Below are positions 21,199 to 33,550 of a DNA stretch of 64,000 bases, one piece after another; within the stretch, counting starts at the first letter, position 1, and every line of letters begins with the position of its first letter. A program made the position numbers and the translations under genes. This DNA is from Kalmanozyma brasiliensis GHG001 (Eukaryota; Basidiomycota; Ustilaginomycetes; Ustilaginales): the NCBI RefSeq assembly GCF_000497045.1, contig NW_015961953.1, positions 310,001 to 374,000 on the forward strand, given 5' to 3'. The notes under the pieces are model-generated. The model did not search any database. It was not told where the DNA came from and was given only the letters and a program-made list of their open reading frames with translations.

Positions 21199-21941
21199 CG
21201 TAGATACAGCAGCTGATTGTTCGTGCGGTGGGCAAGAGAGACAATGGCCAAAGAGACAGCGGCCTTTTTATGTCTTCCGCCCAAGCTTCATTTACGAAGG
21301 GCGCAGCGAGCGCTGGACCGTTGGCGCAGTCACCGCATCCCTTCCGCTGAGAGCTTCGCAAAGCTTTGTCCAGCAGCGCAAAAGCTGAGTTGAAGCGCAC
21401 AAAGGCGGAGAAGAAAGGTGATTGTAGGGAAGGAGAGCATTTGGCGGGTCCTGTCCGCAAATTGGCAGCCGTGCGCAGAAGATGCTCTCGGCTATTTCGA
21501 TGTGTCAAAAGCCTCATCACCTTCCGCAGCGTCACAACCAATTTAAGGTTTTCTTTCCACTTCATCACACCAGCTACACACACAGCTCTCCGTCACGAAC
21601 GGGCGAGCAGACGACAGAACAGGGAACGATTTCAATCATTGCAGTCGGAGAATCTATACGGTGAAAAACAGAGCACGGAAAACCAAGTGAGAGGAATGTG
21701 ACTGCGCCTTCGGAGGTGTTTCGGACAACCCCTCAGTCGTCGAAGCGCCCCGGAGGCGGCAGGCATGGATGTGTATGGAGGAATGCTAGAAGCAATCATT
21801 GACTGGTTTGAGCAGGGCAGGCGATGCTCTTGTGAACAGAAGCGGATCCCTCAATCCGCATGCCGGTCCGCAAGCGACACACGGCCAGCCGTAGCACGAA
21901 CAATCGAGATCATGCCGATGAATGGACGGTGAAACTGGCGC
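21199..21941. other. Intergenic region upstream of the dsRNA-binding-like gene, downstream of ACC1
   Basis: 743 bp between two tandem minus-strand genes. It must contain the promoter of the small gene and the ACC1 3' UTR. No coding or RNA gene recognised. Confidence 0.5.
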
Positions 21942-24900
21942 TTACTTCAATGAAGCAGCCAGCTGAGCCCGGAGCTCAGGATCCAATGTCGAGATCTGAG
22001 CCAAGATGTACTGGGCCTTAAGCTGCTTGGTCGCGGCAAGCAGCTGTGCCGCCGACGCCTCCATGTGCTCGGCAACCGCCTTGTCGTCGTCCGAAGCAGC
22101 TGCGCCGGTGAATTGCCGCAGGGCAGCCACGCGCTCGACGTGCTTGAGCAGCGGGTTGGCTTCCGAGATGGTGCGTTCGGCAGCCACCTCCGTGAGCCTT
22201 CTCCTGAGTCGCCAGTAGAAGTATCGACGTGCGTTCTCCCATGGCAATGCAGATCGCAGCACACCAGTGGCAAGCATGCGTCCTGCTCGGTCGTGTGCAT
22301 CGGCGTATTCGGTTGCGATGGCTGTGAAGATAGGGCTGAGCTGCTTCTCGCGCTCCGCCAGCGCCTTGCGAGCTGCCGTCTGGGCAGTGAAGTCGGTCGC
22401 CTCGGCAGCTTCCTTGCTCAGCTTGGCGTAGACGCTGTCGAGACGCTGCATCGTAGCGCGCTGCTTGTCAGCACGGTACTTGATTTCGACCAGACCCGAA
22501 GCCTCGAGCACACCACCTCGTGCGCTGTTGACATCGGCCGACATCTCGATCATACCGTTGTCGTTGATCGCAGAGTCCACAACGACCCACGAACCACCAC
22601 GCAGCTCACCCATGGGTGGGATGTGGACGAACACGGGCTGCTTGTACGCCGAGAGACCGTCGACAATCTTGGAGCCCTGCTTGAGGATCTCGTCGTACAT
22701 GTCCTGCTGACCACCCGAGAAACCTCGCCAGTTGGCAAGGATGACAAGAGGGAGACCCTCCTTGTCAAAGTCCCAGATTGCCTGAGCAGTCTTGTACGCC
22801 GAGTTGGGGTACCACACCTGACCGGCTTCCATGATGCGCTGCTCGGTCGAGCTGGGGTTGGCTGGATCGGCGGGCACGACGCGTTCGAGTGTTCGGGTCT
22901 CGACCGCGATGACACCGACAGGAATACCGCCAAGACGAGCACGACCAGTGACAACGGAAGTGGCCCAGCCGCCGAGTGTCTCGACGAAGGAGCCGTCGTC
23001 GAACAGGCCAGTGAGCTTGGCGCCACTCTCGTCCCTGGTGCCGTTGATGAGCCATCGCGGGTCGTAAGGACCACGAGGAGGCTGGTACGTGACGGCTCGG
23101 TCCCAGGTGTCGGTGGTGGGCATGATGGGCAGAGGACCGCCACGCTGGGCAGGGACGTACGACATCCAGTTGACAAAGGCCTTGACGGCATCAAGGTCGT
23201 CCTGAGCAGTGAGGTGGGAAACACCGTTCTTGTACATGATCTGAGGACCACCGAGCTGCAGGTTCGAGGTGTAGACCTCGCGTCCGAGCAGCTTGTTGAG
23301 CGCCTGGTAGCCGGTGAGGATCAAAGGCGAACCCTCGACCTGGATCACACGCTCACCAAGACGAGCAAGGTAGGCACCAATACCGACACTTCGTCCCGTG
23401 ACAATGGTGGCGGTGAAGATCTGGTCCTTGGCTCGGCTCGTCTCGCCGGCGATGAGACCACTGCCCGAGAGACACTCGACACCGAGACCCTCCTGAGGCT
23501 TGCCAATGACGTCGGTGATGACGTTGTGATTGCTGCCGTCGGCGGCCTTCAGAGGCTTGGTCATGACACTGTTGGGTGCCTTGGTCTGAAGCACGTGAAG
23601 CGAGTCATCGTCAAGGTACAGGTACTCGAAACCCTTGGCAGGGTCGTCGCCGACAAACTTGACCTTGAAGAGGTCAAGAGCCTCGGTTGCCAGGCCGATA
23701 CGGGCACCAGAGTTGGCAGAGATGTACAGACGGGGCACACCGAGCTCACGGGCGAGCTTGGAGGCCGCGGCGAAGAAGCGATCCTCGACGGGGCCGAACG
23801 AACCAGCCTGGATGGTGACATCGTTTCCGACGACCACAAGCTTGCGCCCTGCAGGGAACTCGGGCGTAGCCACCTCGACGAGCCAAGCAACCATGCCAAT
23901 ATTGTTCATGCCAGGAGCACGCTTGAGCTCGCGCAGGTTCTCCTGTTCGTCGAAGACGAGCTCGACAGCCGACTTGATCACCTCAGAAGGGGTCTTGCTG
24001 GCAGCCACCTTCCTCCACGAGGCGCGAACAGCCTGACCAAGAACGTCGATGAAGTCGTAGACGAACGTGGTCTGGAGAGCGTGGGCTCGCGATCGGCGCG
24101 ACTGCAGAGCAACCTTGGTAGTGTAGGGGAAGTGGGCGCTTTGGCCGTTGAGGGAAGCCTCCTTGCCCTGGGGCTCGATGGCGCGCAGGACAACAGATCC
24201 GTCGTCGGCAGCGTTCTCCTCGTAGGTCTCGTATCGGACCACGAGACCGGTCTCGTTGTGAACGAAAGCTCGGATGGGGCGAGCCTCGCCGTTGGGACCG
24301 CTGAGGATCATTCGGATCTCAGCACCGGTGATGCGGAGACGGAAGAAGCGGGTACCGTGACGCTCAAGGAAGCCGGCGATGGCCTTCTGAACATCCTCGA
24401 GGCTGACGTCGAGCTGGTAGATGAACGACATGAAAATGTGCGAGGCGTCGGCAGTGCGGTACTCGGGCTGACCAAGAGCGACCTCGATGACGTTGAGAAT
24501 GTCATTGACGATACGGTCCGACTCCGAGACGAGGTAGGCCGCCATGTCGCCCTGAACGCGGCCGGGACGGACCAGCGATCGGACGAAGAATCGAGTATCG
24601 GCGGAGTTCTGGATACCACGAGCAAAGTACAGGTGGATCGTCGAGGACGAGACCGGCACGGGAGTGAGCTCGAAGTTCTTGCTGACCCTGTCGAGCTCCA
24701 GCTGGTAGGCCAAGGCGGGCTCGATGTTTCGGATGGCCTTCTCTTCGGTCCAAATGCCGTGTTCGCTGGGACGGAAGGTAGCGAAGAAGGGATACATGCC
24801 GGGCTGGCAGAGAAGGTAGGTGACACGGCGGATACGAGCAGCGGCAAACTGCTTGCTGCAGGCGTTGGTGTACTGGGCGAGCTTGCTTCGCACCTCGGCA

Positions 24901-27900
24901 TCGACAAAGTCGGCCTGGTCGACCACAGCGACGTTGAGGACATTGATGGGCGATCCGCCAGACGACTTGAAGAACTTGAGCACCTTGGGAAGGAGATCAG
25001 GAATGTCAGAGACATCGACGCAGCTGGTCATGGCACCGGTGCGAAGCTCGGCAGGGGCGACGGTCTTCCTGGTTGAGTTCATCATGCTCAAGTCGCTGAT
25101 GGACACTTGACGCTCCCGCTCCTTGAGCGACGAAGCGCTTCGCGGCAGCTGGAATTGCCAGGTGAGCACGGCACGCTCTTCAACGTCAAAGTCCTCGATG
25201 GCGTAGTCAAAGTTGACGATCTCGTAAGCGCGGTAGGCGCGGACGACGTAGGTGCACAGCGCGGCGAAAGCGACGTGGTGCTCGCGGTGGCCGAAGAAGC
25301 TGTGCAGCACATCGTACACGCTGTACTGCGAGTCGCTGAGCTCCCGAAGCACCTCGAGCGAAGGGGCGTGGTACTCGTCGTCACCACCGTACTTGGACGA
25401 GGTGACGGATCCGCGAAGAATGGCCTGCATCTGAGCAGAGCGATCAGCAAGACTGGGCATGTCGGCGTCGAGCGAGACCTCACGGGCCTTGAGGGCGACA
25501 GGAGCGGTCGACTTGCCCTGGAGCGAGGCAAGCTTGCGCAATGCCTCGATCATCTGAGCACCGCTGGTACGCGAGACGAGCGAAGTGCCCTTGATATGCT
25601 TGTCGAGCAAGGTGAGCAGCAGGGCGTTCTTGCGGTTGAGACCGTTGCGCGAGGTCTGCAGGGCGACGACCTTGTCGAGATCGCCGTCAGCCTGCAAACG
25701 CAGCTCGAGCACGACATCGGCTTCTCCGGTGAACTTGGACTCGATGTCGTAGTACTTCTGCAGGAACGAAGCGAGCACGTTGCCCTCGTGAGCCTTGAGG
25801 CCGCCCGCGTAGGCCTCGAAGAGCTGGTAAAGAGGGGCGATGGTGATCTGCACCTGACCGCGGATGGCAGGGTCGACGCTGTCACGCAGGAAGTTCTCGG
25901 TGAGCTTGCGGAGACGAGCAGCGGGAAACTCGACGTTCTTCGAGTGGCCCATCTCGATCGTGTTGCGGACCACGTCCTCGAGCCTGGCGGGGATACGGCC
26001 GCCCAAGCTGGAGAGGATCTGGGAGGCTTGGCCATAGGGAAGCTCAGGGTTGCGGAGCGTTTCCATGAGCTCCTTGATGACAGCCTGCATGCGGAAGCTC
26101 TGGTCGTAACCATCGAGGATGTCGTTGATGACCTCGACGAGGTAGCTGTAGCGCTGGTGAGGCTTGCTGCCGATGATGATGGGCAGGCCAAAGTCGGGGA
26201 GCTGACCAGCGAAGGGCTTGGCGTGCTGCACACGGCTGGGGTCGTCGAGCGAGAGAATTCCGATGATGTCTCCAGGGCTGAGAGCGACACCGGCCGTCTT
26301 GACGAACGAGACGACACCATCCTCGGCGGCGACGAGGGGGAGGTACATCTTCATGACCTCGATTTCGGCGATGGCCTGGCCAGCCTTGACGTGGTCACCG
26401 GACTCGACGAGGAAGCGGACGAGCTTACCGGGCGAGGGCGAGCGAATCTGAGTGGGGTCGTTCTCCTGCTCGATGAGGCAGGTCTTGGAGTCGACCATGA
26501 GGCGGGTCATGCCGACCTCCTCGCGCCAGTAGACGGGGTGCGACTTCCCGGTCAGGCCGATGAGCAGACCACCGTCCGTCAGGGGTCGCAGCTGAACCAG
26601 CGTACGTCCACCGTTGAGGTAGAGCACCCAGCCGGAGACAGAGCTGCGGGTAGCCGTGAAGTTGTACTTGACGTTCTCGTAGATGAAGTCGATGGAGAAG
26701 ACAGTCTTGATGGTGTCACGAGGAGGAACCTGACCCTTGTTCAAGATGCGCTTGTACTCATCCTCGCACTCGCGGGCAAGGAGATGCGCCTTGACGGCAG
26801 CACCGCAGATGACGGCGAGATCCGCAGGAGGTCGCTCGGCGGTGAGGCGGTCCTGGATGAGACCGTCCAGCCAGCCGGTGGTGATCTTGTTGGACTCGAA
26901 AGCGTCGGTCTCGAGCAGCTTGATGAGGTACTCAACGGTGGTTCGGAAGTCACCGCGAATGGACAGCTCCTTGAGCGAGATGACCATCTGCTTTCGGGCT
27001 TCGGATCGGTCGGCACCGTAGGCGAAGATGTGACCGAATTGCGAGTCGGCGTACTCGTGGAGGGCACCGCTGGTACCGACGGAGAAGTAACCCCAAGTGG
27101 AAGTGCTCGAACGGAAGTTGAGTTCGGTCAAAGCACCCATGCCGGGCTTGAAACCAGTGTCCGGGTTCTCGGCGGTAATACGGCAGGCGACGACGTGACC
27201 CTGCGGCTGGGGCTTGCGCTGGGTCTTGAACGACTCGGGGCTGGCAAAGTCAAAGTCGATGACCTCGTTTCCGCGAGGGTCCATGCCGTAGAGGGTTCGG
27301 ATGTCGCGAATCGAGTACAGAGGGATACCCATAGCGACCTGAAGCTGGGCGGCGGGAATGTTGACACCAGAGACCATCTCGGTAGTGGGATGCTCGACCT
27401 GGAGACGAGGGTTGAGCTCGAGGAAGGCAAACTCACCCGAGTCTGGAGAGTAGAGCCACTCGACGGTACCGGCAGAGACGTAGCCGACGAGCTTGGCGAG
27501 ACGCACGGCGGCCTTCTCCATGGACTCCCTGGCATCCTCGGGAGCGATGGTGACAGGAGCCTCCTCGATGATCTTCTGATGACGACGCTGTACGGAGCAG
27601 TCACGACCGAAGATGCTGATGGCGTTTCCGTACTGATCGGCAAGCAGCTGGACCTCGAGATGGCGAGCTTGGCCGGCAAGCTTCATGACAAAGACGGGCG
27701 ATCCAGGCACCTCACCGAGAACGGCGTTGTAGAGCTGCTTGAAGTCCTCGCCGTTGGTGCACTTTCGGATACCCTTTCCTCCACCACCCTCGGAGGCCTT
27801 GATCATGACGGGGTAGCCGATCTTTTCGGCTTTCTCAAGACCCTCCTCAGCGGTGTGGATGCAGGCCTTCTGGTAGACATCGTCCGAGACAGTCAGGAAT

Positions 27901-28585
27901 CCCTGCTCGCTCATGATGGTCTCCTTGATGCCGGTACCCGACCAGGGCATGCATGGCACGTCGGCGTGCTGGGCAACGATCGTGGACGAGATCTTGTCAC
28001 CGAGCGAGCGCATGGCGGAACCAGGAGGTCCAATGAAGATGATCTTGTGCTTGGAAGCGGCCAGCGATTCGGGGAGACGAGGGTTCTCGGAAGCGTGACC
28101 CCAACCAGCCCAGACGGCGTGAACACCGGCGCGCTCTGCGACATCGACAATGAGATCGACGTTGGCATAGTTGTTGTTATTGGATCCGCCGGGCACCTCG
28201 ACGTACTGGTCGGCCATGCGAATGTAATCGGCGTTGACCTTGAGATCCTCAGGGGTGGCCATCACAACGAACTCGATGGCTCGCTCGTTTCCGAAGGTCT
28301 CGTAAGCCCATTTTCGAATGGAGCGGATCTCCTTGACGGCGGCGATACCGTTGTTGCAAATGAGGACCTTTGTGATGACACTATGACCACCCTGCTTGCG
28401 GATGAAGTCGGTGACAGCACCGGCCGGGGCCGTTTCGAGCGGGTTCCCGCCTGTGGTTACAAAGTCAAAGAGAAGGAGTCGGGTCAGTGCTTGTTCCTAC
28501 ATCTTCAAAGGTGTCGATTGACGCTCAGTGAGCTTGACAACTTACCGATGAAGTGGCTAACAGCCTTGTGATCAGGGGGCGGCAT
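21942..28585 (-). CDS. ACC1: Acetyl-CoA carboxylase (cytosolic, multidomain)
   Basis: Catalyses ATP-dependent carboxylation of acetyl-CoA to malonyl-CoA, the committed step of fatty-acid synthesis. Exon 1 is 28546-28585 (13 codons plus one base, starting MPPPDHKAVSHFI). Exon 2 is 21942-28450, after a 95-nt intron (GTAAGT...CCACAG). The product has 2182 residues, the usual fungal length. Domains in order: biotin carboxylase (ATP-grasp with GGGGKGIRKC, and ENPRLQVEHPT-type ELNPRLQVEHPTTEM), biotinyl carrier domain with EVMKM and the biotinylated Lys714, the large central domain, and the carboxyltransferase halves (ISANSGARIGLA, and FANWRGFSGG-like ILANWRGFSGGQQDM). No defects seen. Strong codon bias leaves two very long antisense open frames that are not genes. 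Confidence 0.98.
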
Positions 28586-30963
28586 GATGGCAGATGGCAG
28601 CTCCTGCGAGGGGACTTTGAGCTGAGCTGAAGTTGCGTGGATCCGGCGTAAGATGGAGCAGATTCAAGCTCGGCTCTGAGACTCTCCCGGAGGTTGATGA
28701 GCGGCCTAGTTTGATCGATCAGGCGAGGTCAAGAGCGCTCAAGACTGATAGATGGAGCAAGGACGAGGGAGCAACGCGGAGCCAGAGAGGGATCTGGTCG
28801 AGTTGTCTTGCGTTAGGCGTGGATTGCGATGCGAGTCGGCCGTAACTTTTCTGCTCGTCTGGAGCTTACTGTCGAGGATGAGATGAGGATTGCGAGTACG
28901 TAGGTTTTGCGGTGCAGCGAAGAAGCAAGGGTGAGGGAGACCTTGATGACGTTGCAGCTAGCGGGAGACGGTGATTCGGTGAGGGAGACCGTTTCAGTAG
29001 CCAAAGGGATGGTGATGGGTGATCGAAGTATGAGAGGATGTGATGGCCATGAAGTGAGAAGGCAAGAAGAGAAGCCGAGTGTTGACATCCGACGAGGAAA
29101 CAAGGTTTCTCTCTGGTCACTCACAAAGTGGGCGGAGGGGAGTGATACTAGGCCATCAAAATGTTTGGAACCACTTTCCTTCTCAGCAGCCATGCATGTC
29201 CGTGCGGAACTAGCGGCTTGTTCAGTCGGGCAGGCTGGCTAGTGCGCGCAGTTCTTTCCAATCCAGCTCGTCGGTCAATCATCCTCCTCTTGTCGGTGCA
29301 TCCGACCTTGATGCTGTGCCTTGCTTTCGGTCTTGCCGTTGTCGATTCGCTGCACTGGCCAGCCAGAAATCGATGCTGACAGGGTTTTCCGACTCAACAA
29401 TTTCCAAAAAGCGGCCAAAAAAATAAGAAAGTTGCTCCTCGGCTAGCTTTCTCCAGACCGAGAACCCTTGTTCTGGCAGCTCAGCGTGTTCCTCTCGACC
29501 TCGATACGCGCCGCCCCACCCAAATTCCGCCTCCACAGCAAAGAGCAACACCAACATCGCGCTCTCGAGGCGCAAAAGTCTCGAGATCTTCGCGCCGCGG
29601 AAACGGCGAGAGGAAGAAAAAAAATAAAATGATAAAGCTAAAATCCTCGTCGCCCCAACGGGCATATCCATCGTCATCAGCGGGCATCGATTTGGGTGGC
29701 CCTCGGAGCGTCAAGCAATCCTTGCCCTTCGTATGTGTCGAGCTCATCGTCTTGCTTCCGTGCACCATCATATCGAGTATCCAGCTGGTCAGCTCCAAGT
29801 ATCCACGATGCGACTTTGTCGACCGGTTCCCTCTTTCCTACAAGGCTCAGCGAGATGTTGGGAAGAGCAAGCAGCCAAAATCGGAAATTGACCGGTATAA
29901 CCGAGCGAGTCCTGGCTTGGTTTTTGCGAACTCACAACGTCAACGTCGACAAGATCGGGACACGTTCCCGATCGCCTTCATGTCGATGACTCTGAGCGGA
30001 TGGTTTCGGAATGTCGGGGTATGGTGAAGCTGTCTGTGCAGGTTCGAGAAGGATACCGGCGTCCTGAAGAGTCAAAAGTTTCGAATTGCTATGGAGCAGC
30101 CGTAACTTGTTGGGGTGGATTTTCCGCACATTTTGGCAGGTGGCTTTGTCGCCAAGCCACGCGGCCAATTTCAGTCTGCCCGCATCTCATCCTAGGCGTG
30201 GATTGCTTCTCCTTGATCCAAAGCAGCGGCGAGTGCTCGAGCTAACAAGCATTTCATCATTGTCTATCGACAGGCCTCTTTTCGGAACTGGTCAGACCAA
30301 GACGTTGACAAGCAGAGTCCGTCGATGGTGCATGTGCCTAGAGATCCAAACCCAAACGCCGATGCATCTTGAACGGGCCACGCCAGCCGCACTGGTATCG
30401 ATATCGCATAAGTATCTCCTCTTCCCTAGACCCACTCTGACGACCCCGGACCTTGTTCTCGAGTGCCACGTTAGCCATCTACATCCAACACCACTACCTT
30501 GTCTGGGATGCTAGCTCCATGTTCACGGTCGGCTTTCGGGACGCGCTTTGCTCATTCCTAAAATGAACAGCAGGAAAATGGGCCAAAAAATGGTGACCCG
30601 AAAATAGAGACCTAAAGCTGGCAGCACCCCGCAGGCGTCTCGCCCGTCGAGACCCTTTGCGTCAAGGCGATACGCAAGACGCATACACGCTCGTGTTGCT
30701 TTATTAAGGTCACAGCTGCGCCAAAAGTGTTGGTCTCCACTCGAACGTCACATGAAATTCATCTGAGAGCGTGGCTTGCGATTCCACTGCGACTATCAAC
30801 ATGGACGTGCTGTGCGCCGACTGAGCATTGCTTCCAACCATCCATTGCCCGTCGGCCTGCCCGGACAGCTGCGGAGGAAGGCACCCGAAACGCCAAGGTT
30901 CGTTTTTGCAGCTCGAATGCTTTGCATCGGATCGAGGCTCAGCGGCAGAAGCGACAAGTGAAA
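28586..30963. other. 2.4 kb divergent intergenic region ACC1 / MUS81
   Basis: Unusually long gap for this compact region. It contains the promoter and 5' UTR of ACC1 on the left and of MUS81 on the right. All open frames are short and lack domains or consistent splice sites. An A-rich stretch (about 29613-29640) and AT-rich segments near 30545-30615 stand out. I see no tRNA, snRNA or transposon remnant. A non-coding transcript cannot be ruled out. Confidence 0.5.
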
Positions 30964-32799
30964 ATGAGCGACGAGGCGAACACCACAGCAGGCGGCAACA
31001 CGCTTTGGCTCACCTTCCTCGCGGCTTGGACCGACGAAGCGCAGGCAAAGGGATCCAAAGTGGCGCGAACCTACCGCAAAGCACACCAGTCTCTAGCGGC
31101 TTGTCCGATTGAATTTCAGCATCCCTGCCAGACCACTCAGCTCGCCGGAATAGGTCCGACGATCGCCAACAAGCTCGAGCAGGAGCTGCAAAAATGGTGT
31201 CAAGACAACGGAAGACCCATGCCGGAGCGGCCCACACGCCAGGCCTCATCCACTACACAAGCCTCTGCAGCAGCAGCAGCAGCAGATGGCGAGGATGCAC
31301 CGCCAGACGCAGCGGACTCGGCCGAGGGAAGCAGTACGGCATCAAAGCGAAAGAAGGCAGGAGCTTCGGATCGCCCGACCAAGAAGAGAGCCTATGTGCC
31401 GCAGCATCGTTCGGGAGCGTACGGCCTCCTCGTCGGTCTGTACATCTTGACCAGAGTCAGCAGCTCTTCGCGCGAAGAAAGAGTCTCCAAGACACAACTC
31501 ATCAATGCGGCACGTCCCTACTCGGACACCGAATACGAGGTTGGTGGCTCCTCATCTCGAGCATCAGCCGCCGTGCCGCTCTCGAGTCAGCACGGCATGT
31601 CGGCGGGGAGCGGCGGACCACGCTCATTCTACACTGGCTGGACAAGCATCAAGACACTCATCGCAAAGGGATACGTGTTGCAATCAGGCAATCCAGCTCG
31701 CTACAGCCTCAGCGACGAAGGTGCTACAATAGCAGAGACGCTCGCCACCGACGCCGGGGTGGAGAAGCAGGCTGCTGCCCCAGTCGTCAATGATGATGCT
31801 GGAGACGAAAATGGTTTGGACTTGGACGATGACTGGTCAGAGGACGAACCGGAAGAGACCCTCAAAGCGAGGGTCTCCACCTTTGAGCCAGAAGTCTTGA
31901 AGGCCGGAAGCTATTCGATTCATTTGGTCATCGACAATCGCGAAAGACACCGATATGGAAGACGCCAAGAGAAGGAGCCCATCGCCGCACTTCTCCTCGA
32001 GCGTGGTATCGACACCGAGACAAGGGCCCTAGAGGTCGGCGATGCCGTCTGGATAGCGCGCAGGAAGCAGCGCACGGGTCTGGAAGCGGATGAAGTCGTT
32101 CTGGATCACATTGTGGAAAGGAAACGACTCGACGATCTCGTAAGCTCCATTCTCGACGGTCGGTGGAGGGACCAAAAGTTCCGTCTGTCATCCTCGGGAC
32201 TGACCCAAGTGCTATACCTCATCGAGGACCACGACGTCGAAAACCAAATGCGCAAATTCGGACCCCAGATCCAAACGGCACTCAGCAGCTCGCAAGTCGT
32301 CGATGGCTTCTTTGTCGAGCGAACCTCCGGATTGGCTGCAAGCATTGACTACTTGGTGTCCATGGACGGCATGGTCCGCGGCATGTACGAGCACAAGGAC
32401 CTCTCGGTGATACCCAGCGCCGTCATCTCCCGCTCAAGCTTCTTGGACACCCGGGAGGAGCTGCAGCGCAAGATGCCAACCGCATCCATCTTGACCTCAT
32501 TCGAAGCATTCCAGGCGCTCAACAGCAAGAGCGGCGGACTCAAATCGAAGGAGATCTTTGGCAAAATGCTTTTGTGCATCAAAGGGATGAGCGCAGAAAA
32601 GGTACGCGAAGTGCTGGCCATGTACAGCACCTTGCGAGAGCTCACAGATGCATATCAGGAGACAGCAGACGATGTCAAGGAGGCAGAGACGATGCTGTCG
32701 AGCTTCACGGAAAGCATGGATCAGCGCAAGAAGATCGGTCCCGCGCTCAGTCGCAAGGTGGCCGATGTCATGTTGACGCCTCGGTATGCTGCCGAATGA
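30964..32799 (+). CDS. MUS81: Crossover junction endonuclease Mus81
   Basis: Catalytic subunit of Mus81-Eme1/Mms4, which cleaves stalled forks and recombination intermediates. Single exon, 611 residues. The N-terminal helix-hairpin-helix region (about 10-85, QTTQLAGIGPTIANKLEQ) is followed by a disordered Ala/Ser linker and a winged-helix region (AYGLLVGLYIL... about 145-260). The ERCC4/XPF nuclease domain contains IDNRE at 323-327 and the catalytic ERKRLDD at 385-391. The C-terminal tandem helix-hairpin-helix includes MLLCIKGMSAEKVREVL near 535-555. ATG 30964 is the first in frame. The frame is open further upstream without an ATG. All catalytic residues are intact. Confidence 0.96.
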   Translation: MSDEANTTAGGNTLWLTFLAAWTDEAQAKGSKVARTYRKAHQSLAACPIEFQHPCQTTQLAGIGPTIANKLEQELQKWCQDNGRPMPERPTRQASSTTQASAAAAAADGEDAPPDAADSAEGSSTASKRKKAGASDRPTKKRAYVPQHRSGAYGLLVGLYILTRVSSSSREERVSKTQLINAARPYSDTEYEVGGSSSRASAAVPLSSQHGMSAGSGGPRSFYTGWTSIKTLIAKGYVLQSGNPARYSLSDEGATIAETLATDAGVEKQAAAPVVNDDAGDENGLDLDDDWSEDEPEETLKARVSTFEPEVLKAGSYSIHLVIDNRERHRYGRRQEKEPIAALLLERGIDTETRALEVGDAVWIARRKQRTGLEADEVVLDHIVERKRLDDLVSSILDGRWRDQKFRLSSSGLTQVLYLIEDHDVENQMRKFGPQIQTALSSSQVVDGFFVERTSGLAASIDYLVSMDGMVRGMYEHKDLSVIPSAVISRSSFLDTREELQRKMPTASILTSFEAFQALNSKSGGLKSKEIFGKMLLCIKGMSAEKVREVLAMYSTLRELTDAYQETADDVKEAETMLSSFTESMDQRKKIGPALSRKVADVMLTPRYAAE

Positions 32800-33550
32800 C
32801 CTTCCTGGTCGCCACGCCTCACACTGCGTCCATTAACGTTTCCTGGTCCGATGATCTTAATATACCATCTCTTTCTCGTCTTTGACTGGACCGCTCCCTT
32901 AGCTGTAGTCAGGACCGCAGCGAAGAGGACATGAGCCAGCATCGTTTGAACAAGGCAACTGGAGAGTTGATGGTGTGGGCGTGTCTATCGTGCGAAAGGC
33001 TCTGCCGCCTGCTTTCGGGTGGAAACGAAAGACCCTGATTGGATAAGCGATGGATTTGACGCGCTCGCAGTACTGGCGGGTGAGCTCGATTACAAATAGG
33101 CAACTGCAGACGGCGACGAGCTGGGTTGAGCGGGAAACTTTGAATTCAAGGCGGTCTTGAGGCTTGTTGATGTCTGGCGCTGATGAGTTGAATTTCTACT
33201 CGATTTTGAATTTGTGCTGGGCTGCAACCGCAGAATGTTCAGCAAGAAGGGGAAGAATTCGAGGCAGCAGACAGGCACAGTTTGGCTCGCGAAAAGACCC
33301 GCTCAAGCCCAAAGCGAAGAACCGGAAAGGCCTCGCTCAACTGAAGCTCGGAACAGCGTCCAATTTCACATCAAACCAGCCCAACCAGCCAGATTGCGCT
33401 CGTCTCCAATTTGCAGGCCAAGCAGCCACAATCGAGGTTTCAAGGGTCGATCACAGCGCTGCAAACTGCCAATCTTCTCAACTCGTCTCACCACCATCCT
33501 AATCACCCCACCCTTCCGCCTTCCCTTCCGACTGGGTTGCCATCAGCAAC
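32800..33550. promoter_or_regulatory. CYT1 upstream region
   Basis: 750 bp between MUS81 and CYT1. The CYT1-proximal part holds repeated AATT-centred elements. TTGAATTTGTGC (33206-33217) and GAATTCGAGGCAGCAGA (33255-33271) have close counterparts in the ribosomal-protein promoters of this window. A long C/T-rich stretch (33480-33545) precedes the ATG, typical of highly expressed fungal genes. Confidence 0.45.

Noticed and set aside
22065..28571. Two very long plus-strand open frames (1003 and 1154 codons) antisense to ACC1
   Set aside because: They lie exactly opposite a strongly conserved gene. The high codon bias of ACC1 avoids sense codons that create antisense stops (TTA, CTA, TCA). Their translations show no domains and mirror the ACC1 codon pattern.
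30727..30963. Upstream extension of the MUS81 frame
   Set aside because: No ATG before 30964 in this frame, and the N-terminal helix-hairpin-helix begins soon after that ATG.
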